In this document: positions 7,385 through 17,091 of the stretch, piece after piece | Position numbering within the stretch: the first letter of the stretch is position 1 | Layout of the letters: every line of letters starts with the position of its first letter | From: Komagataeibacter melomenusus | GTDB taxonomy: Bacteria; Pseudomonadota; Alphaproteobacteria; Acetobacterales; Acetobacteraceae | Reading direction: 5' to 3' | DNA: 64,000 bases | Assembly: GCF_013155395.1 (NCBI RefSeq) | Contig: NZ_JABJWC010000001.1 | Span: 124,001-188,000, forward strand | Program-made: the position numbers and the translations under genes | Notes under the pieces: generated by a model | The model's database searches: none | Told to the model about the DNA's origin: nothing | What the model saw: only the letters and a program-made list of their open reading frames with translations

Positions 7385-9775
7385 ATGAATAGCCTCATAC
7401 GCTCGGCTCCCCTTCTCGCTGCGGCCATTGCCGTGTGCGCCCTGACGGGTCTCTACCTGCTGGGAGGCGGGCTATGGCTGTGTCTCATCGGCGGCTCCTT
7501 TTATTATGTCGTCGCGGGTATCTTGCTCCTGGTCACGGCCGTGCTGCTGGCACGGCGGCAGGCCATGGCGCTTACGGTCTATGCCGTGCTCCTGCTCGGC
7601 ACGATGGTATGGGCAGTGCACGAAGCCGGGCTTGACTTCTGGGCGCTGGCCCCGCGTGGCGATATTCTGGTGCCCATCGGCATCGTGCTTGCCCTGCCGT
7701 GGGTGACGCGCCACCTGCAGCCTGCCAGCCCCGCCACCCGCCTGCCCCTGCTCGGCGCGATTGGTGCCGCCGTGGTGGTGGTGGGTGCCGCCCTGACACA
7801 GGACCCGCAGGATATCGCGGGCAGCCTGCCCCCCGTGGCGCAGAATGCCCCCGAACCGGGTGATGCCCACCAGATGCCCGATGAGGACTGGCAGGCCTAC
7901 GGCCGCACCCAGTTCGGTGATCGCTTCTCGCCGCTCAAGCAGATCAATGCCAGCAATGTCAGCAAGCTGAAGGTGGCCTGGACCTTCCGCACCGGCGACC
8001 TGCGCGGCCCCAATGATCCCGGTGAAATCACCGACGAGGTCACGCCCATCAAGATCCGTGATACGCTCTACCTGTGCACCCCCCACCAGATCCTGTTCGC
8101 ACTCGATGCGAAGACTGGCCAGCAGCGGTGGAAGTTCGACCCAAAACTGTCCTACAACCCCACTTTCCAGCACCTGACCTGCCGTGGCGTGTCCTATCAT
8201 GAAGACAGGGCGGATGACGCGCAGGCGAGCGATGGCGCCACAGCCCCGGTCGAGTGCGCGCGCCGCATCTTCCTGCCCACCAATGATGGCCAGCTTTTCG
8301 CGCTTGATGCCGCAACCGGCGCGCGCTGTGCCAACTTTGGCAATAACGGCGTGGTGAACCTGCAGGACGGCATGCCGGTCAAGACGCTGGGCTTTTATGA
8401 ACCCACCTCCCCCCCGGTCGTGACCGATACCACCGTGATCGTGTCCGGCGCCGTGACCGACAACTACTCCACGCATGAACCTTCGGGTGTGACGCGCGGG
8501 TTCGACGTGCATACCGGCGCGCTGAAATGGGCGTTCGACCCCGGCAATCCCGATCCGAACGAGATGCCGTCCGAACACCACAGCTTCGTGCCGAATTCCC
8601 CCAATTCGTGGATCACGTCTTCCTATGATGCCAGGCTCGATCTGATCTACATCCCCATGGGCGTGCAGACACCCGATATCTGGGGCGGCAACCGCGGTGC
8701 GGATGCCGAGCGCTATGCAAGCTCCATCGTGGCGCTCAACGCCACCACCGGCAGGCTGGTCTGGTCCTACCAGACCGTGCACCACGACCTGTGGGACATG
8801 GACATCCCCGCCCAGCCCAGCCTGGTCGATATCCGCAACGCGCAGGGCGAGGTCATTCCCACCCTGTATGCTCCGGCCAAGACCGGCAACATCTTCGTGC
8901 TCGACCGGCGCAATGGCCAGCCCGTGGTGCCCGCGCCCGAGCGCCCCGTGCCGCAGGGGGCAGCCCCTGGCGACCACCTTTCGCCCACGCAGCCCTTCTC
9001 GCAGTTGACCTTCCGCCCCAGCAAGCTCCTGACCGATGCCGACATGTGGGGCGGCACGATGTATGACCAGCTTGTCTGCCGCATCATGTTCCATCGCCTG
9101 CGCTATGAGGGCACGTTCACGCCGCCTTCGCTGCAGGGCACGCTGGTCTTCCCCGGCAACCTGGGCATGTTCGAATGGGGCGGGCTTGCGGTTGACCCCG
9201 TGCGCCAGATCGCGATTGCCAACCCCATCGCCATCCCGTTCGTATCCAGGCTGATCCCGCGCGGGCCGAACAACCCGGCCACACCGGACAAGTCCCTGCC
9301 CTCGGGCTCGGAAAGTGGCGTGCAGCCGCAGTTTGGCGTGCCTTATGGCGTTGACCTGCATCCCTTCCTCTCGCCGTTCGGCCTGCCGTGCAAGCAGCCT
9401 GCCTGGGGCTACATGTCGGGCATCGACCTGCGCACCAACAAGATCGTGTGGAAGCACCGCAACGGCACGATCCGTGACAGCGCGCCGCTGCCCCTGCCCA
9501 TCAAGATGGGCGTGCCCAGCCTTGGCGGCCCGCTCACCACGGCCGGTGGCGTGGCCTTCCTCACCTCCACGCTCGATTACTACATCCGCGCCTATGACGT
9601 GACGAACGGCCAGGTGCTGTGGCAGGACCGCCTGCCCGCCGGTGGCCAGTCCACGCCCATGACCTATGCGGTTGATGGCAGGCAGTACATCGTCACCGCC
9701 GATGGCGGCCACGGATCGTTCGGCACCAAGCTTGGCGACTACATCGTCGCCTACAGCCTGCCTGACGGAAACTGA
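7385..9775 (+). CDS. gcd: Membrane-bound PQQ-dependent glucose dehydrogenase
   Basis: A 796-residue quinoprotein that oxidises D-glucose to glucono-1,5-lactone on the periplasmic face and passes electrons to ubiquinone. The N-terminus has five predicted membrane helices (about residues 8-28, 33-55, 60-79, 92-107 and 120-137), the hallmark of the single-subunit Gcd family. The PQQ beta-propeller follows, starting YGRTQFGDRFSPLKQINASNV. Its blades contain ALDAKTGQQRWKFD and ALNATTGRLVWSYQ, and HHDLWDMDIPAQP holds the likely catalytic Asp. The protein ends in an intact GGHGSFGTKLGDYIVAYSLP blade. An AGGAAAA ribosome site lies 5 bases before the ATG. A strong hairpin follows, so it is probably monocistronic. 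No PQQ biosynthesis genes are in the window. Confidence 0.96.
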   Translation: MNSLIRSAPLLAAAIAVCALTGLYLLGGGLWLCLIGGSFYYVVAGILLLVTAVLLARRQAMALTVYAVLLLGTMVWAVHEAGLDFWALAPRGDILVPIGIVLALPWVTRHLQPASPATRLPLLGAIGAAVVVVGAALTQDPQDIAGSLPPVAQNAPEPGDAHQMPDEDWQAYGRTQFGDRFSPLKQINASNVSKLKVAWTFRTGDLRGPNDPGEITDEVTPIKIRDTLYLCTPHQILFALDAKTGQQRWKFDPKLSYNPTFQHLTCRGVSYHEDRADDAQASDGATAPVECARRIFLPTNDGQLFALDAATGARCANFGNNGVVNLQDGMPVKTLGFYEPTSPPVVTDTTVIVSGAVTDNYSTHEPSGVTRGFDVHTGALKWAFDPGNPDPNEMPSEHHSFVPNSPNSWITSSYDARLDLIYIPMGVQTPDIWGGNRGADAERYASSIVALNATTGRLVWSYQTVHHDLWDMDIPAQPSLVDIRNAQGEVIPTLYAPAKTGNIFVLDRRNGQPVVPAPERPVPQGAAPGDHLSPTQPFSQLTFRPSKLLTDADMWGGTMYDQLVCRIMFHRLRYEGTFTPPSLQGTLVFPGNLGMFEWGGLAVDPVRQIAIANPIAIPFVSRLIPRGPNNPATPDKSLPSGSESGVQPQFGVPYGVDLHPFLSPFGLPCKQPAWGYMSGIDLRTNKIVWKHRNGTIRDSAPLPLPIKMGVPSLGGPLTTAGGVAFLTSTLDYYIRAYDVTNGQVLWQDRLPAGGQSTPMTYAVDGRQYIVTADGGHGSFGTKLGDYIVAYSLPDGN

Positions 9776-9781
9776 AGCTGC

Positions 9782-9810
9782 GCCGGGGAAGGATTTTTTC
9801 CTTCCCCGGC
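9782..9810 (+). terminator. Strong hairpin after gcd
   Basis: A perfect 12-base stem (GCCGGGGAAGGA at 9782-9793 with its complement at 9799-9810) and a T5 loop lie 6 bases after the gcd stop. No T tract follows, so termination efficiency is uncertain. Confidence 0.7.
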
Positions 9811-9826
9811 TTGACATTGCCCGCCA

Positions 9827-9852
9827 CATCTATATTCACCTGTATATAGATG
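9827..9852. promoter_or_regulatory. AT-rich inverted repeat, possible operator
   Basis: CATCTATAT (9827-9835) and ATATAGATG (9844-9852) form perfect 9-base arms around an 8-base spacer. It lies just downstream of a TTGACA box at 9811-9816, about 300 bp before the cytochrome gene. A role as a repressor site is inferred from the symmetry only. Confidence 0.4.
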
Positions 9853-10051
9853 CTGCTCATACAGGCCACCTTGCGAACCATTATCCACGGTTTTGCAGGG
9901 ATTTCGTGCATTAAGCAGGAAAACAAATAAGTCTTATCATCGCTTTGATCTTACGCGCGCCCGAACGGCTTGATTAGGAAACGGTAATACTAAAGTTTCC
10001 GCCGTGGCGCCGATGTTCCCGCACATCCGGCAGTTCCGGTGCTTCGGAGGG

Positions 10052-10067
10052 GGTGCAATGTTGCACC
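10052..10067. promoter_or_regulatory. Perfect palindrome, candidate operator of the molybdenum hydroxylase operon
   Basis: GGTGCAATGTTGCACC has 7-base arms around TG, 86 bp upstream of the first gene of the operon. Compact symmetry of this kind is typical of sites bound by dimeric regulators. The regulator is unknown. Confidence 0.45.
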
Positions 10068-10153
10068 GTCTCCTGTGTTTCGCGCCATGACGGCACTGGA
10101 ACCGGGCGGATGATACGGGGTGATATGATGACTTTCACAACCGCGAGAACATC

Positions 10154-11482
10154 GTGATTAAACGTATTGCAGCAGCGATTGTGGGGATCGGTGTCGCCGG
10201 TGGCGTCGGGTTCCTGGCCTATGCGTGGTATCCGGCCATTGCGCCGGTTGCACCGCCTCCTCCCTCCACCTTCACCGCCGCCCAGATCGAGCGCGGGCGC
10301 GTGCTGGCCGCTGGCGGCTACTGCGCGGAGTGCCACACCCGCACCGATGGCGTGCGCGGCGTCGAGCTTGCAGGTGACTACAAGATGGACACGCCCTTTG
10401 GCGCCATCTTCTCCTCCAACATCACGCCCGACCCCGAAACGGGCATCGGCCACTGGTCGGAGGCCGCCTTCAAGCGCGCCATGCGCAAGGGCATCTCGCG
10501 TGATGGCACGCAGCTCTTCCCCGCCTTCCCGTTCGATCACTTCACGCACATGACGGACCAGGACATCGATGATGTCTATGCCTTCCTCATGACGCGTGCG
10601 CCGGTGCATTCGGTCAAGCGCGACAACACGGTGGGCTTCCCCTTCAACATCCGCCTCGAGCAGGCGGGCTGGAAGCTCCTGTTCCTGCATGAAGGACCGC
10701 TGAAGTACAACCAGCAGCAGGATGCCGCATGGAACCGTGGCGCGTATCTGGCCGAAGGGCTGAGCCACTGCTCGGCATGCCACACGCCGCGTAACCTGAT
10801 GGGCGCCGAAAAGGCCAGCGCGCCCTATGATGGCGCGCCGGTCGATAACTGGATCGCGCCCCCGCTCAATGAGCATAACCCGACCCCGGTCGTGTGGACC
10901 GAGGACGAGTATTTCAAATACCTGCGCTTTGGTTCCGCGCCGCTGCATGGCAGCGCTGCCGGCCCGATGTCGCCCGTGGTGCATGGCGGCCTGAGCGAGA
11001 TGCCGGAAGCCGACGTGCATGCCATCGCGCATTACCTGGCCCAGATCGATCATGCCTCGACCCGCGTAAGCCAGGACCCCAAGGCCCTTGCATGGGCCAT
11101 GAACGCCTCGATGAAGGATCTGGTCGGCCCGCAGGTCAACCCGAACGCCAAGCTCTATGCCGGTGCCTGCGCCGCGTGCCACGCCAATGCTGGCCCGCAG
11201 CCGGTTGAAGGCCGCCCCGACCTGGCGCTGAACAACGCGCTGTGGCTCGATGAGCCGACCAACCTGTTCCAGGTCATCCTGCGCGGCATTGGCACGACGG
11301 AAGGCATTTCCACGGTGTCCATGCCCAGCTTCTACCATTCCTTCTCGGATGCGGACCTCGCCCGGCTGGCAACCTACCTGCGGGCAACCCGCACGACCCT
11401 GCCGCCGTGGACCGATCTGGAAAAGAAGGCCGCTGACGTGCGCAAGACCCTGCCCACGCCGCCTGTCGCGTCGTCCCATTGA
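10154..11482 (+). CDS. Triheme cytochrome c subunit of a periplasmic dehydrogenase
   Basis: A 442-residue protein with one N-terminal membrane anchor (about residues 5-26) and three CxxCH heme sites: CAECH at 57-61, CSACH at 206-210 and CAACH at 339-343. This is the architecture of the cytochrome subunits that carry electrons from membrane-bound alcohol or aldehyde dehydrogenases to ubiquinone in acetic acid bacteria. It is followed 21 bp later by the [2Fe-2S] subunit and then by the molybdopterin subunit, so it is most likely the electron-transfer subunit of that enzyme. The start is GTG at 10154 with only a weak ribosome site. Which of the several paralogous complexes of this type it belongs to cannot be settled from sequence alone. 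Confidence 0.92.
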   Translation: MIKRIAAAIVGIGVAGGVGFLAYAWYPAIAPVAPPPPSTFTAAQIERGRVLAAGGYCAECHTRTDGVRGVELAGDYKMDTPFGAIFSSNITPDPETGIGHWSEAAFKRAMRKGISRDGTQLFPAFPFDHFTHMTDQDIDDVYAFLMTRAPVHSVKRDNTVGFPFNIRLEQAGWKLLFLHEGPLKYNQQQDAAWNRGAYLAEGLSHCSACHTPRNLMGAEKASAPYDGAPVDNWIAPPLNEHNPTPVVWTEDEYFKYLRFGSAPLHGSAAGPMSPVVHGGLSEMPEADVHAIAHYLAQIDHASTRVSQDPKALAWAMNASMKDLVGPQVNPNAKLYAGACAACHANAGPQPVEGRPDLALNNALWLDEPTNLFQVILRGIGTTEGISTVSMPSFYHSFSDADLARLATYLRATRTTLPPWTDLEKKAADVRKTLPTPPVASSH

Positions 11483-11503
11483 GCTGAAAGACGGAGCTAG
11501 AAC

Positions 11504-11977
11504 ATGACGACCTTTCGCCTCAATGGACGAGACGTAACCGTTGACGTGCCCGATGATACCCCCCTGCTGTGGGTCATCCGTGACGAAGTTGGCCTGACCG
11601 GAACAAAATTCGGTTGTGGCATCGGCATGTGTGGTGCGTGCACCATCCATATCGGTGGCCGGGCCACCCGCTCGTGCGTGACCCCGGTCAGCGCGGCAGA
11701 AGGTGCCGACATCACCACGATCGAAGGCATCGACCCCGAGGGTAACCACCCCGTGCAGCAGGCCTGGCGCGAGATCCAGGTGCCGCAATGCGGCTACTGC
11801 CAGTCCGGGCAGATCATGCAGGCAGTAAGCCTGCTGAAGGATTACCCCTCTCCCACGGATGAGGAAATCGATGCCGTCATGGCAGGCAGCCTGTGCCGGT
11901 GCATGACCTATGTTCGCATTCGTGAGGCCATCAAGAAGGCCGCGGCCAACGCACGCGGAGATGCATCAAATGGGTAG
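11504..11977 (+). CDS. [2Fe-2S] small subunit of a molybdenum hydroxylase
   Basis: A 157-residue xanthine-oxidase-type iron-sulfur subunit. The N-terminal plant-ferredoxin domain carries the first cluster ligands in KFGCGIGMCGACTIHIGG plus a Cys at RSC. The C-terminal helical domain carries the second cluster ligands in QCGYCQSGQ and GSLCRCMTY. It transfers electrons from the molybdenum site to the cytochrome c encoded just upstream. It resembles the small subunits of isoquinoline 1-oxidoreductase and of acetic acid bacterial aldehyde dehydrogenase. GGAG lies 7 bases before the ATG. Its stop overlaps the next gene's start by 8 bp, indicating translational coupling. It has no signal peptide and could cross the membrane as a passenger of the Tat-exported large subunit. 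Confidence 0.95.
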   Translation: MTTFRLNGRDVTVDVPDDTPLLWVIRDEVGLTGTKFGCGIGMCGACTIHIGGRATRSCVTPVSAAEGADITTIEGIDPEGNHPVQQAWREIQVPQCGYCQSGQIMQAVSLLKDYPSPTDEEIDAVMAGSLCRCMTYVRIREAIKKAAANARGDASNG

Positions 11978-14291
11978 ATTAAACCGCTTCCGCCTGGGCA
12001 AGGACGGACGCCGCGAACAGACCACCCTGTCGCGTCGCGGCTTTCTTGTCACTTCGCTTGGCGCCGGGGTCATGTTCGGCTTCGCGCGCCCGGCCTCGGC
12101 CAACCAGATCTTCCCGCTCGACAAGGCGCTGCCCGGCGATGGCGCGTTCGAGCCGACCATCTGGTGCGCGATCGCGCCCGATGGCGAGATCACGGTCAAC
12201 ATCATCCGCGCGGAAATGGGCCAGCATATCGGCACCGCCCTTGCCCGCATCATCGCGGACGAGATGGAAGCCGACTGGAGCAAGGTCCGCATCAACTACG
12301 TCGACACCGACCCCAAATGGGGCCTGATGGTGACCGGCGGCAGCTGGTCGGTCTGGATGACGTGGGATGTGTTCCGCCAGGCCGGTGCGGCCACCCGCAC
12401 GGCACTGGTCGAGGAAGCCGCCCGCCTGCTTGGCACGACGCCCGACAAGTGCACGGTGGCCAATGGCATCGTGACGGCTGGCACCAAGCAGATCAGCTTT
12501 GGCGATATCGTGGCCAAGGGCCATCCGTCCCATTCCTTCACGCCTGAGGAAATGGCCAAGCTGCCGCTCAAGCCCGCGAGCGAACGCCGCCTGATCGGCA
12601 ATGCCGAGATCAAGGCGCTGGACATTCCGGCCAAGACCAACGGCACCGCCATCTACGGCATCGACGTCAAGGTGGAGGGCATGGTCTATGCCCGCCCCAA
12701 GATGCCGCCCACCCGCTATGGCTCGAAGGTGCGCTCCGTTGATGATACGGATGCCAAGAAGATCAAGGGCTACGAGCGCTACCTGATCATCGAGGACCCG
12801 TCCGAGGTGGTACAGGGCTGGGTCGTGGTGCTGGCCAGGACCTACAGTGCCGCCATCCGCGCCGCCGATGCGCTGAAGGTGGACTGGACCCCGGGCGAGA
12901 CCATCCACACATCCGAGGCCGACATTCAGGATCGCGGCCGCGAACTGATCAAGAACAAGGATGGCGGCGTCTACATCTTCAATGATGATGGCGTGGACCA
13001 GGCCTTCAGCGGCGCGCATACGGTCATGGAGCAGGAATATACCTGCGCATCCGTGCTGCACTACCAGCTCGAGCCGACCAATGCCGTCGCCTTCGAGAAG
13101 GACGGCGTGTACGAGATCCATGCCGGCAACCAGTGGCAGAGCCTGATCCTGCCCACGCTGGCCAAGGCGCTGCAGGTGCCCGAGAGCAAGGTGATCCTGC
13201 GCAGCTACCTGCTCGGTGGCGGCTTTGGCCGCAGGCTGAATGGTGACTACATGATCCCCGCCGCCCTTGCGTCGAAGGCGCTGGGTGGCAAGCCGGTCAA
13301 GCTGATCCTGACGCGGTCGGACGACATGCAGTTCGATTCCTTCCGCTCGCCTTCCGTCCAGCGCGTGCGCATGGCCTTTGATGGCAGCGACAGGATCACG
13401 GGCATGGACTACCAGGCTGCCGCGGGCTGGCCCACGGGCGTCATGGCCGAAGCGTTCATGGAAAAGGGTGTGGACGGCAAGCCTTATGACCAGTTCGCCA
13501 TCGCCGGTGGCGATCATTGGTACGAGGTTGGCGCCTTCCGCGTGCGCGCGCTGCGCAATGACCTGGCGGAAAAGACCTTCCGCCCCGGCTGGCTGCGTTC
13601 GGTCAGCCCCGGCTGGACCAGCTGGGGGATCGAGTGCTTCCTCGATGAGGTCGCGCACCGCCAGAAGAAAGACCCCGCGCAGTTCCGCCTTGACCTGCTG
13701 ACCGCACAGGGCCGCAACAAGGGCGAGGCACCGGATTCCGTCGGTGGTGCGCTGCGTCAGGCTGCGGTTGTCCGCCGCCTGATGGAAAAGGTGAACTGGG
13801 GCAAGACCACCCTGCCCAAGGATACCGCACTCGGCCTTGCCACCACGGCAGGGCAGGAACGCGGCATGCCGACCTGGATCGGCTGCGTGGCACAGGTGCA
13901 TGTTGACCGCAGCACCGGCGTGGTCACCTGCCAGAAGCTGACCATCGTGGTTGATGCGGGTACCGTGGTCGACCCCGATGGCGCCAAGGCCCAGACCGAG
14001 GGTGCCGCGCTGTGGGGGCTGAGCATGGTCCTGTTCGAGAACACGGAAATCGTGAACGGCCTGCCCGTGGACCGGAACCTGAACACCTATACCCCGCTGC
14101 GTATTGCCGATACGCCGGAAATGGACATCGAGTTCCTGCCCAGCACCGAAAAGCCCATGGGCCTTGGCGAGCCGGGCACGACGGTGGTGGGGCCTGCCAT
14201 TGGCAACGCCATCTTCAATGCCGTGGGCGTGCGCCTGCGCCACATGCCGGTGCGCCCGGCCGATGTGCTGCGCGGGTTGCAGGGAAGCTGA
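11970..14291 (+). CDS. Molybdopterin-binding large subunit of a periplasmic aldehyde/isoquinoline-type oxidoreductase
   Basis: A 773-residue catalytic subunit of the xanthine oxidase family. The N-terminus has a twin-arginine signal (LSRRGFLVTSLGAG) ending near ASA, so the enzyme folds with its cofactor in the cytoplasm and is exported. Two aldehyde-oxidase-like modules follow; GGGFGRRLNGDY and the C-terminal GLGEPGTTVVGPAIGNA are typical of the family, with Glu734 as the likely catalytic base. The fused two-domain form matches IorB and the large subunit of the membrane aldehyde dehydrogenase of acetic acid bacteria. The start at 11970 is chosen for its 9-base spacing from GGAG. The substrate is most likely an aldehyde such as acetaldehyde, but N-heterocycles cannot be excluded. 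A bidirectional terminator follows. Confidence 0.93.
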   Translation: MGRLNRFRLGKDGRREQTTLSRRGFLVTSLGAGVMFGFARPASANQIFPLDKALPGDGAFEPTIWCAIAPDGEITVNIIRAEMGQHIGTALARIIADEMEADWSKVRINYVDTDPKWGLMVTGGSWSVWMTWDVFRQAGAATRTALVEEAARLLGTTPDKCTVANGIVTAGTKQISFGDIVAKGHPSHSFTPEEMAKLPLKPASERRLIGNAEIKALDIPAKTNGTAIYGIDVKVEGMVYARPKMPPTRYGSKVRSVDDTDAKKIKGYERYLIIEDPSEVVQGWVVVLARTYSAAIRAADALKVDWTPGETIHTSEADIQDRGRELIKNKDGGVYIFNDDGVDQAFSGAHTVMEQEYTCASVLHYQLEPTNAVAFEKDGVYEIHAGNQWQSLILPTLAKALQVPESKVILRSYLLGGGFGRRLNGDYMIPAALASKALGGKPVKLILTRSDDMQFDSFRSPSVQRVRMAFDGSDRITGMDYQAAAGWPTGVMAEAFMEKGVDGKPYDQFAIAGGDHWYEVGAFRVRALRNDLAEKTFRPGWLRSVSPGWTSWGIECFLDEVAHRQKKDPAQFRLDLLTAQGRNKGEAPDSVGGALRQAAVVRRLMEKVNWGKTTLPKDTALGLATTAGQERGMPTWIGCVAQVHVDRSTGVVTCQKLTIVVDAGTVVDPDGAKAQTEGAALWGLSMVLFENTEIVNGLPVDRNLNTYTPLRIADTPEMDIEFLPSTEKPMGLGEPGTTVVGPAIGNAIFNAVGVRLRHMPVRPADVLRGLQGS

Positions 14292-14314
14292 TCCCTTCCA
14301 GCATTGACGCAAGA

Positions 14315-14352
14315 AAAAAGCCCGGCATGCGCCTTGCATGCCGGGCTTTTTC
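14315..14352. terminator. Bidirectional intrinsic terminator
   Basis: A perfect 11-base GC-rich stem (GCCCGGCATGC at 14320-14330 and its complement at 14336-14346) is flanked by A-rich sequence on the left and a T tract on the right. It ends both the molybdenum hydroxylase operon and the convergent DUF3429 gene. Confidence 0.9.
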
Positions 14353-14370
14353 ATGGCCTGCGCATTCCCT

Positions 14371-14856
14371 TCAGCTACCGGGGCGCATGCCCATGCAGGC
14401 GGCCAGAATGGCCAGAAAGCACAGTTCCGCCAGACAGATGACAAACCACTGCACCATCATGTAGCCCCGCGGCATGGCACCACGCCGCCAGGCCATGCGT
14501 TCCACCATGGCTGTCGCGGCAAATCCCGCGATCAGCGTCATGAGCCCGGCAAGTTCCTGCACGGTCGCCATGCACAGCCCGATCCAGCCGATGAAGGCCG
14601 GCAGGCCGCCCAGTGCAAGGCGCAGGTTGGTCAGACGCTGCGTGCCGCCTGCGGGTATGATGTCGGGCTGTTCCAGCGCCAGCCCCCAGTGCACCGCGCC
14701 CAGGAAGGACAGCATCACCGCGCCATAGCCCACGGCGGCGGTCAGCAGGCGTGGGGTGTGGTCGGGCGAGAGGAACAGGATCGCGCAGGTGCAGCCAACC
14801 AGTGGCAGCAGGCTGGCCACGGCGGTAACGATGGCAAGCAGCGGCAGGCGTTTCAC
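14371..14856 (-). CDS. DUF3429 family membrane protein
   Basis: A 161-residue integral membrane protein with about five hydrophobic segments and the pattern YGAVMLSFLGAVHWGLAL that marks the DUF3429 family. Function is unknown; homologues are common in alphaproteobacteria. The start is GTG at 14856 with AGGAG 8 bases upstream. Sequence further upstream runs antisense into the eno leader and is not coding. It is divergent from enolase and convergent with the molybdenum hydroxylase operon. Confidence 0.85.
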   Translation of the reverse strand: MKRLPLLAIVTAVASLLPLVGCTCAILFLSPDHTPRLLTAAVGYGAVMLSFLGAVHWGLALEQPDIIPAGGTQRLTNLRLALGGLPAFIGWIGLCMATVQELAGLMTLIAGFAATAMVERMAWRRGAMPRGYMMVQWFVICLAELCFLAILAACMGMRPGS

Positions 14857-14893
14857 GGCGGGGTCTCCTAATATCTTGTGCTGAGTTGCATAG

Positions 14894-16276
<1,383 letters not shown>

Positions 16277-16337
16277 CATGCGGGCCTGGGCGGGTTAAGC
16301 CCGTCCGGCCTGAAGGGATATAAAAAGGGGGAATGGG

Positions 16338-16667
16338 ATGCAGGTAGTCAAGATCGCGAAGCGTGTAATGCGGGCGACCATTCCCCCTGCCCTGTTCATC
16401 GCACTGACAGGCTATTTTGGCTGGAACGTCATGCGCGGCGAGCACGGGCTGCACAGCTATGCCACGCAACTGCACCTGCTTGATGAGGCGCGTTCCGCCC
16501 AGCAGGACGCCACGGCCGAGCAGGAGGTGTGGCTGCGCCGCGTGCGTGGTCTCAAGGAAGGCGCGCTCGATACCGACCTGCTTGATGAACGCGCCCGCTC
16601 CATGCAGAACCTTGCGCGCCAGGACGAGATTGTCGTGCCTTACGCTGAGCATGACCATCTTTACTAG
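16338..16667 (+). CDS. FtsB/DivIC-like septum formation initiator
   Basis: A 109-residue bitopic membrane protein. A short cytoplasmic N-terminus is followed by a membrane helix (about residues 15-33, ALFIALTGYFGWNV) and a periplasmic coiled-coil-like region rich in Leu, Glu and Arg. FtsB-type proteins pair with FtsL and FtsQ at the division site. The position immediately after eno is the usual one for this gene in alphaproteobacteria. A GGGGG-containing ribosome site precedes the ATG. A terminator follows. Confidence 0.85.
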   Translation: MQVVKIAKRVMRATIPPALFIALTGYFGWNVMRGEHGLHSYATQLHLLDEARSAQQDATAEQEVWLRRVRGLKEGALDTDLLDERARSMQNLARQDEIVVPYAEHDHLY

Positions 16668-16706
16668 GCAGGCCCGACTTAAGCAGGCCCAGTGCGGCAC
16701 GGACAC

Positions 16707-16742
16707 AAAAAAACCCCGGCGGAAAACCTGCCGGGGTTTTTT
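16707..16742. terminator. Bidirectional intrinsic terminator
   Basis: Stem CCCCGGC/GCCGGGG (16714-16720 and 16730-16736) is bordered by A7 on the left and T6 on the right. It serves both the eno/ftsB-like unit and the convergent L33 gene. Confidence 0.92.
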
Positions 16743-16763
16743 GCATCTCCACGGATCGGGAGA

Positions 16764-16931
16764 TTATTTGATCTTCGCTTCGCGGAAGGCCACGTGCTTG
16801 CGCGCGACGGGGTCGTATTTCCGCAGTTCCATCTTGCCGGTCTGGGCGCGGGCATTCTTCTTGGTCACATAGAAGTAGCCCGTGTCCGCCGTGGAGACGA
16901 GTTTGATCTGAATGGTGTTGCTCTTGGCCAT
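16764..16931 (-). CDS. rpmG: 50S ribosomal protein L33
   Basis: A 55-residue protein starting [20 protein letters not shown] and containing [20 protein letters not shown], matching bacterial L33. It lacks the CxxC zinc pairs, so it is the zinc-independent form. AGGATATC-type sequence lies just upstream of the ATG at 16931. It is divergent from moeA. Confidence 0.97.
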   Translation of the reverse strand: MAKSNTIQIKLVSTADTGYFYVTKKNARAQTGKMELRKYDPVARKHVAFREAKIK

Positions 16932-17091
16932 GATATCCTCAGCACTGCTCCGCCGCTGCTGGAACACTCAGGTGCAGCAGTGGTTCAAGTTGGCGGAAAA
17001 TGCGCATACACAAGGCTCAGGTCAAGCACCTTGACCAATATTTCTGCTGGAATCGCCCCAGAATGGTAAAAAAAATGGAGTGTCGTGCCCG

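Larger units (their letters stand above)
9776..10153. other. Leader and intergenic region upstream of the molybdenum hydroxylase operon
   Basis: This 378 bp region has no credible gene. It holds the gcd hairpin (9782-9810), a TTGACA box at 9811, an inverted repeat at 9827-9852, a GGAAAC/GTTTCC pair (9977-9982 and 9995-10000, 12 bases apart) and a perfect palindrome at 10052-10067. This density of dyad symmetry suggests a regulated promoter for the downstream operon. Confidence 0.55.

Noticed and set aside
7472-9829. A long open frame of about 785 codons antisense to gcd
   Set aside because: It is the GC-rich shadow of gcd. It lacks any domain and has the Arg/Gly/His-rich composition of antisense translation, while gcd itself has full family motifs.
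11979-14444. An 821-codon frame antisense to the molybdopterin subunit
   Set aside because: Composition is that of a reverse-strand shadow and no motif is present; the plus-strand gene is unambiguous.
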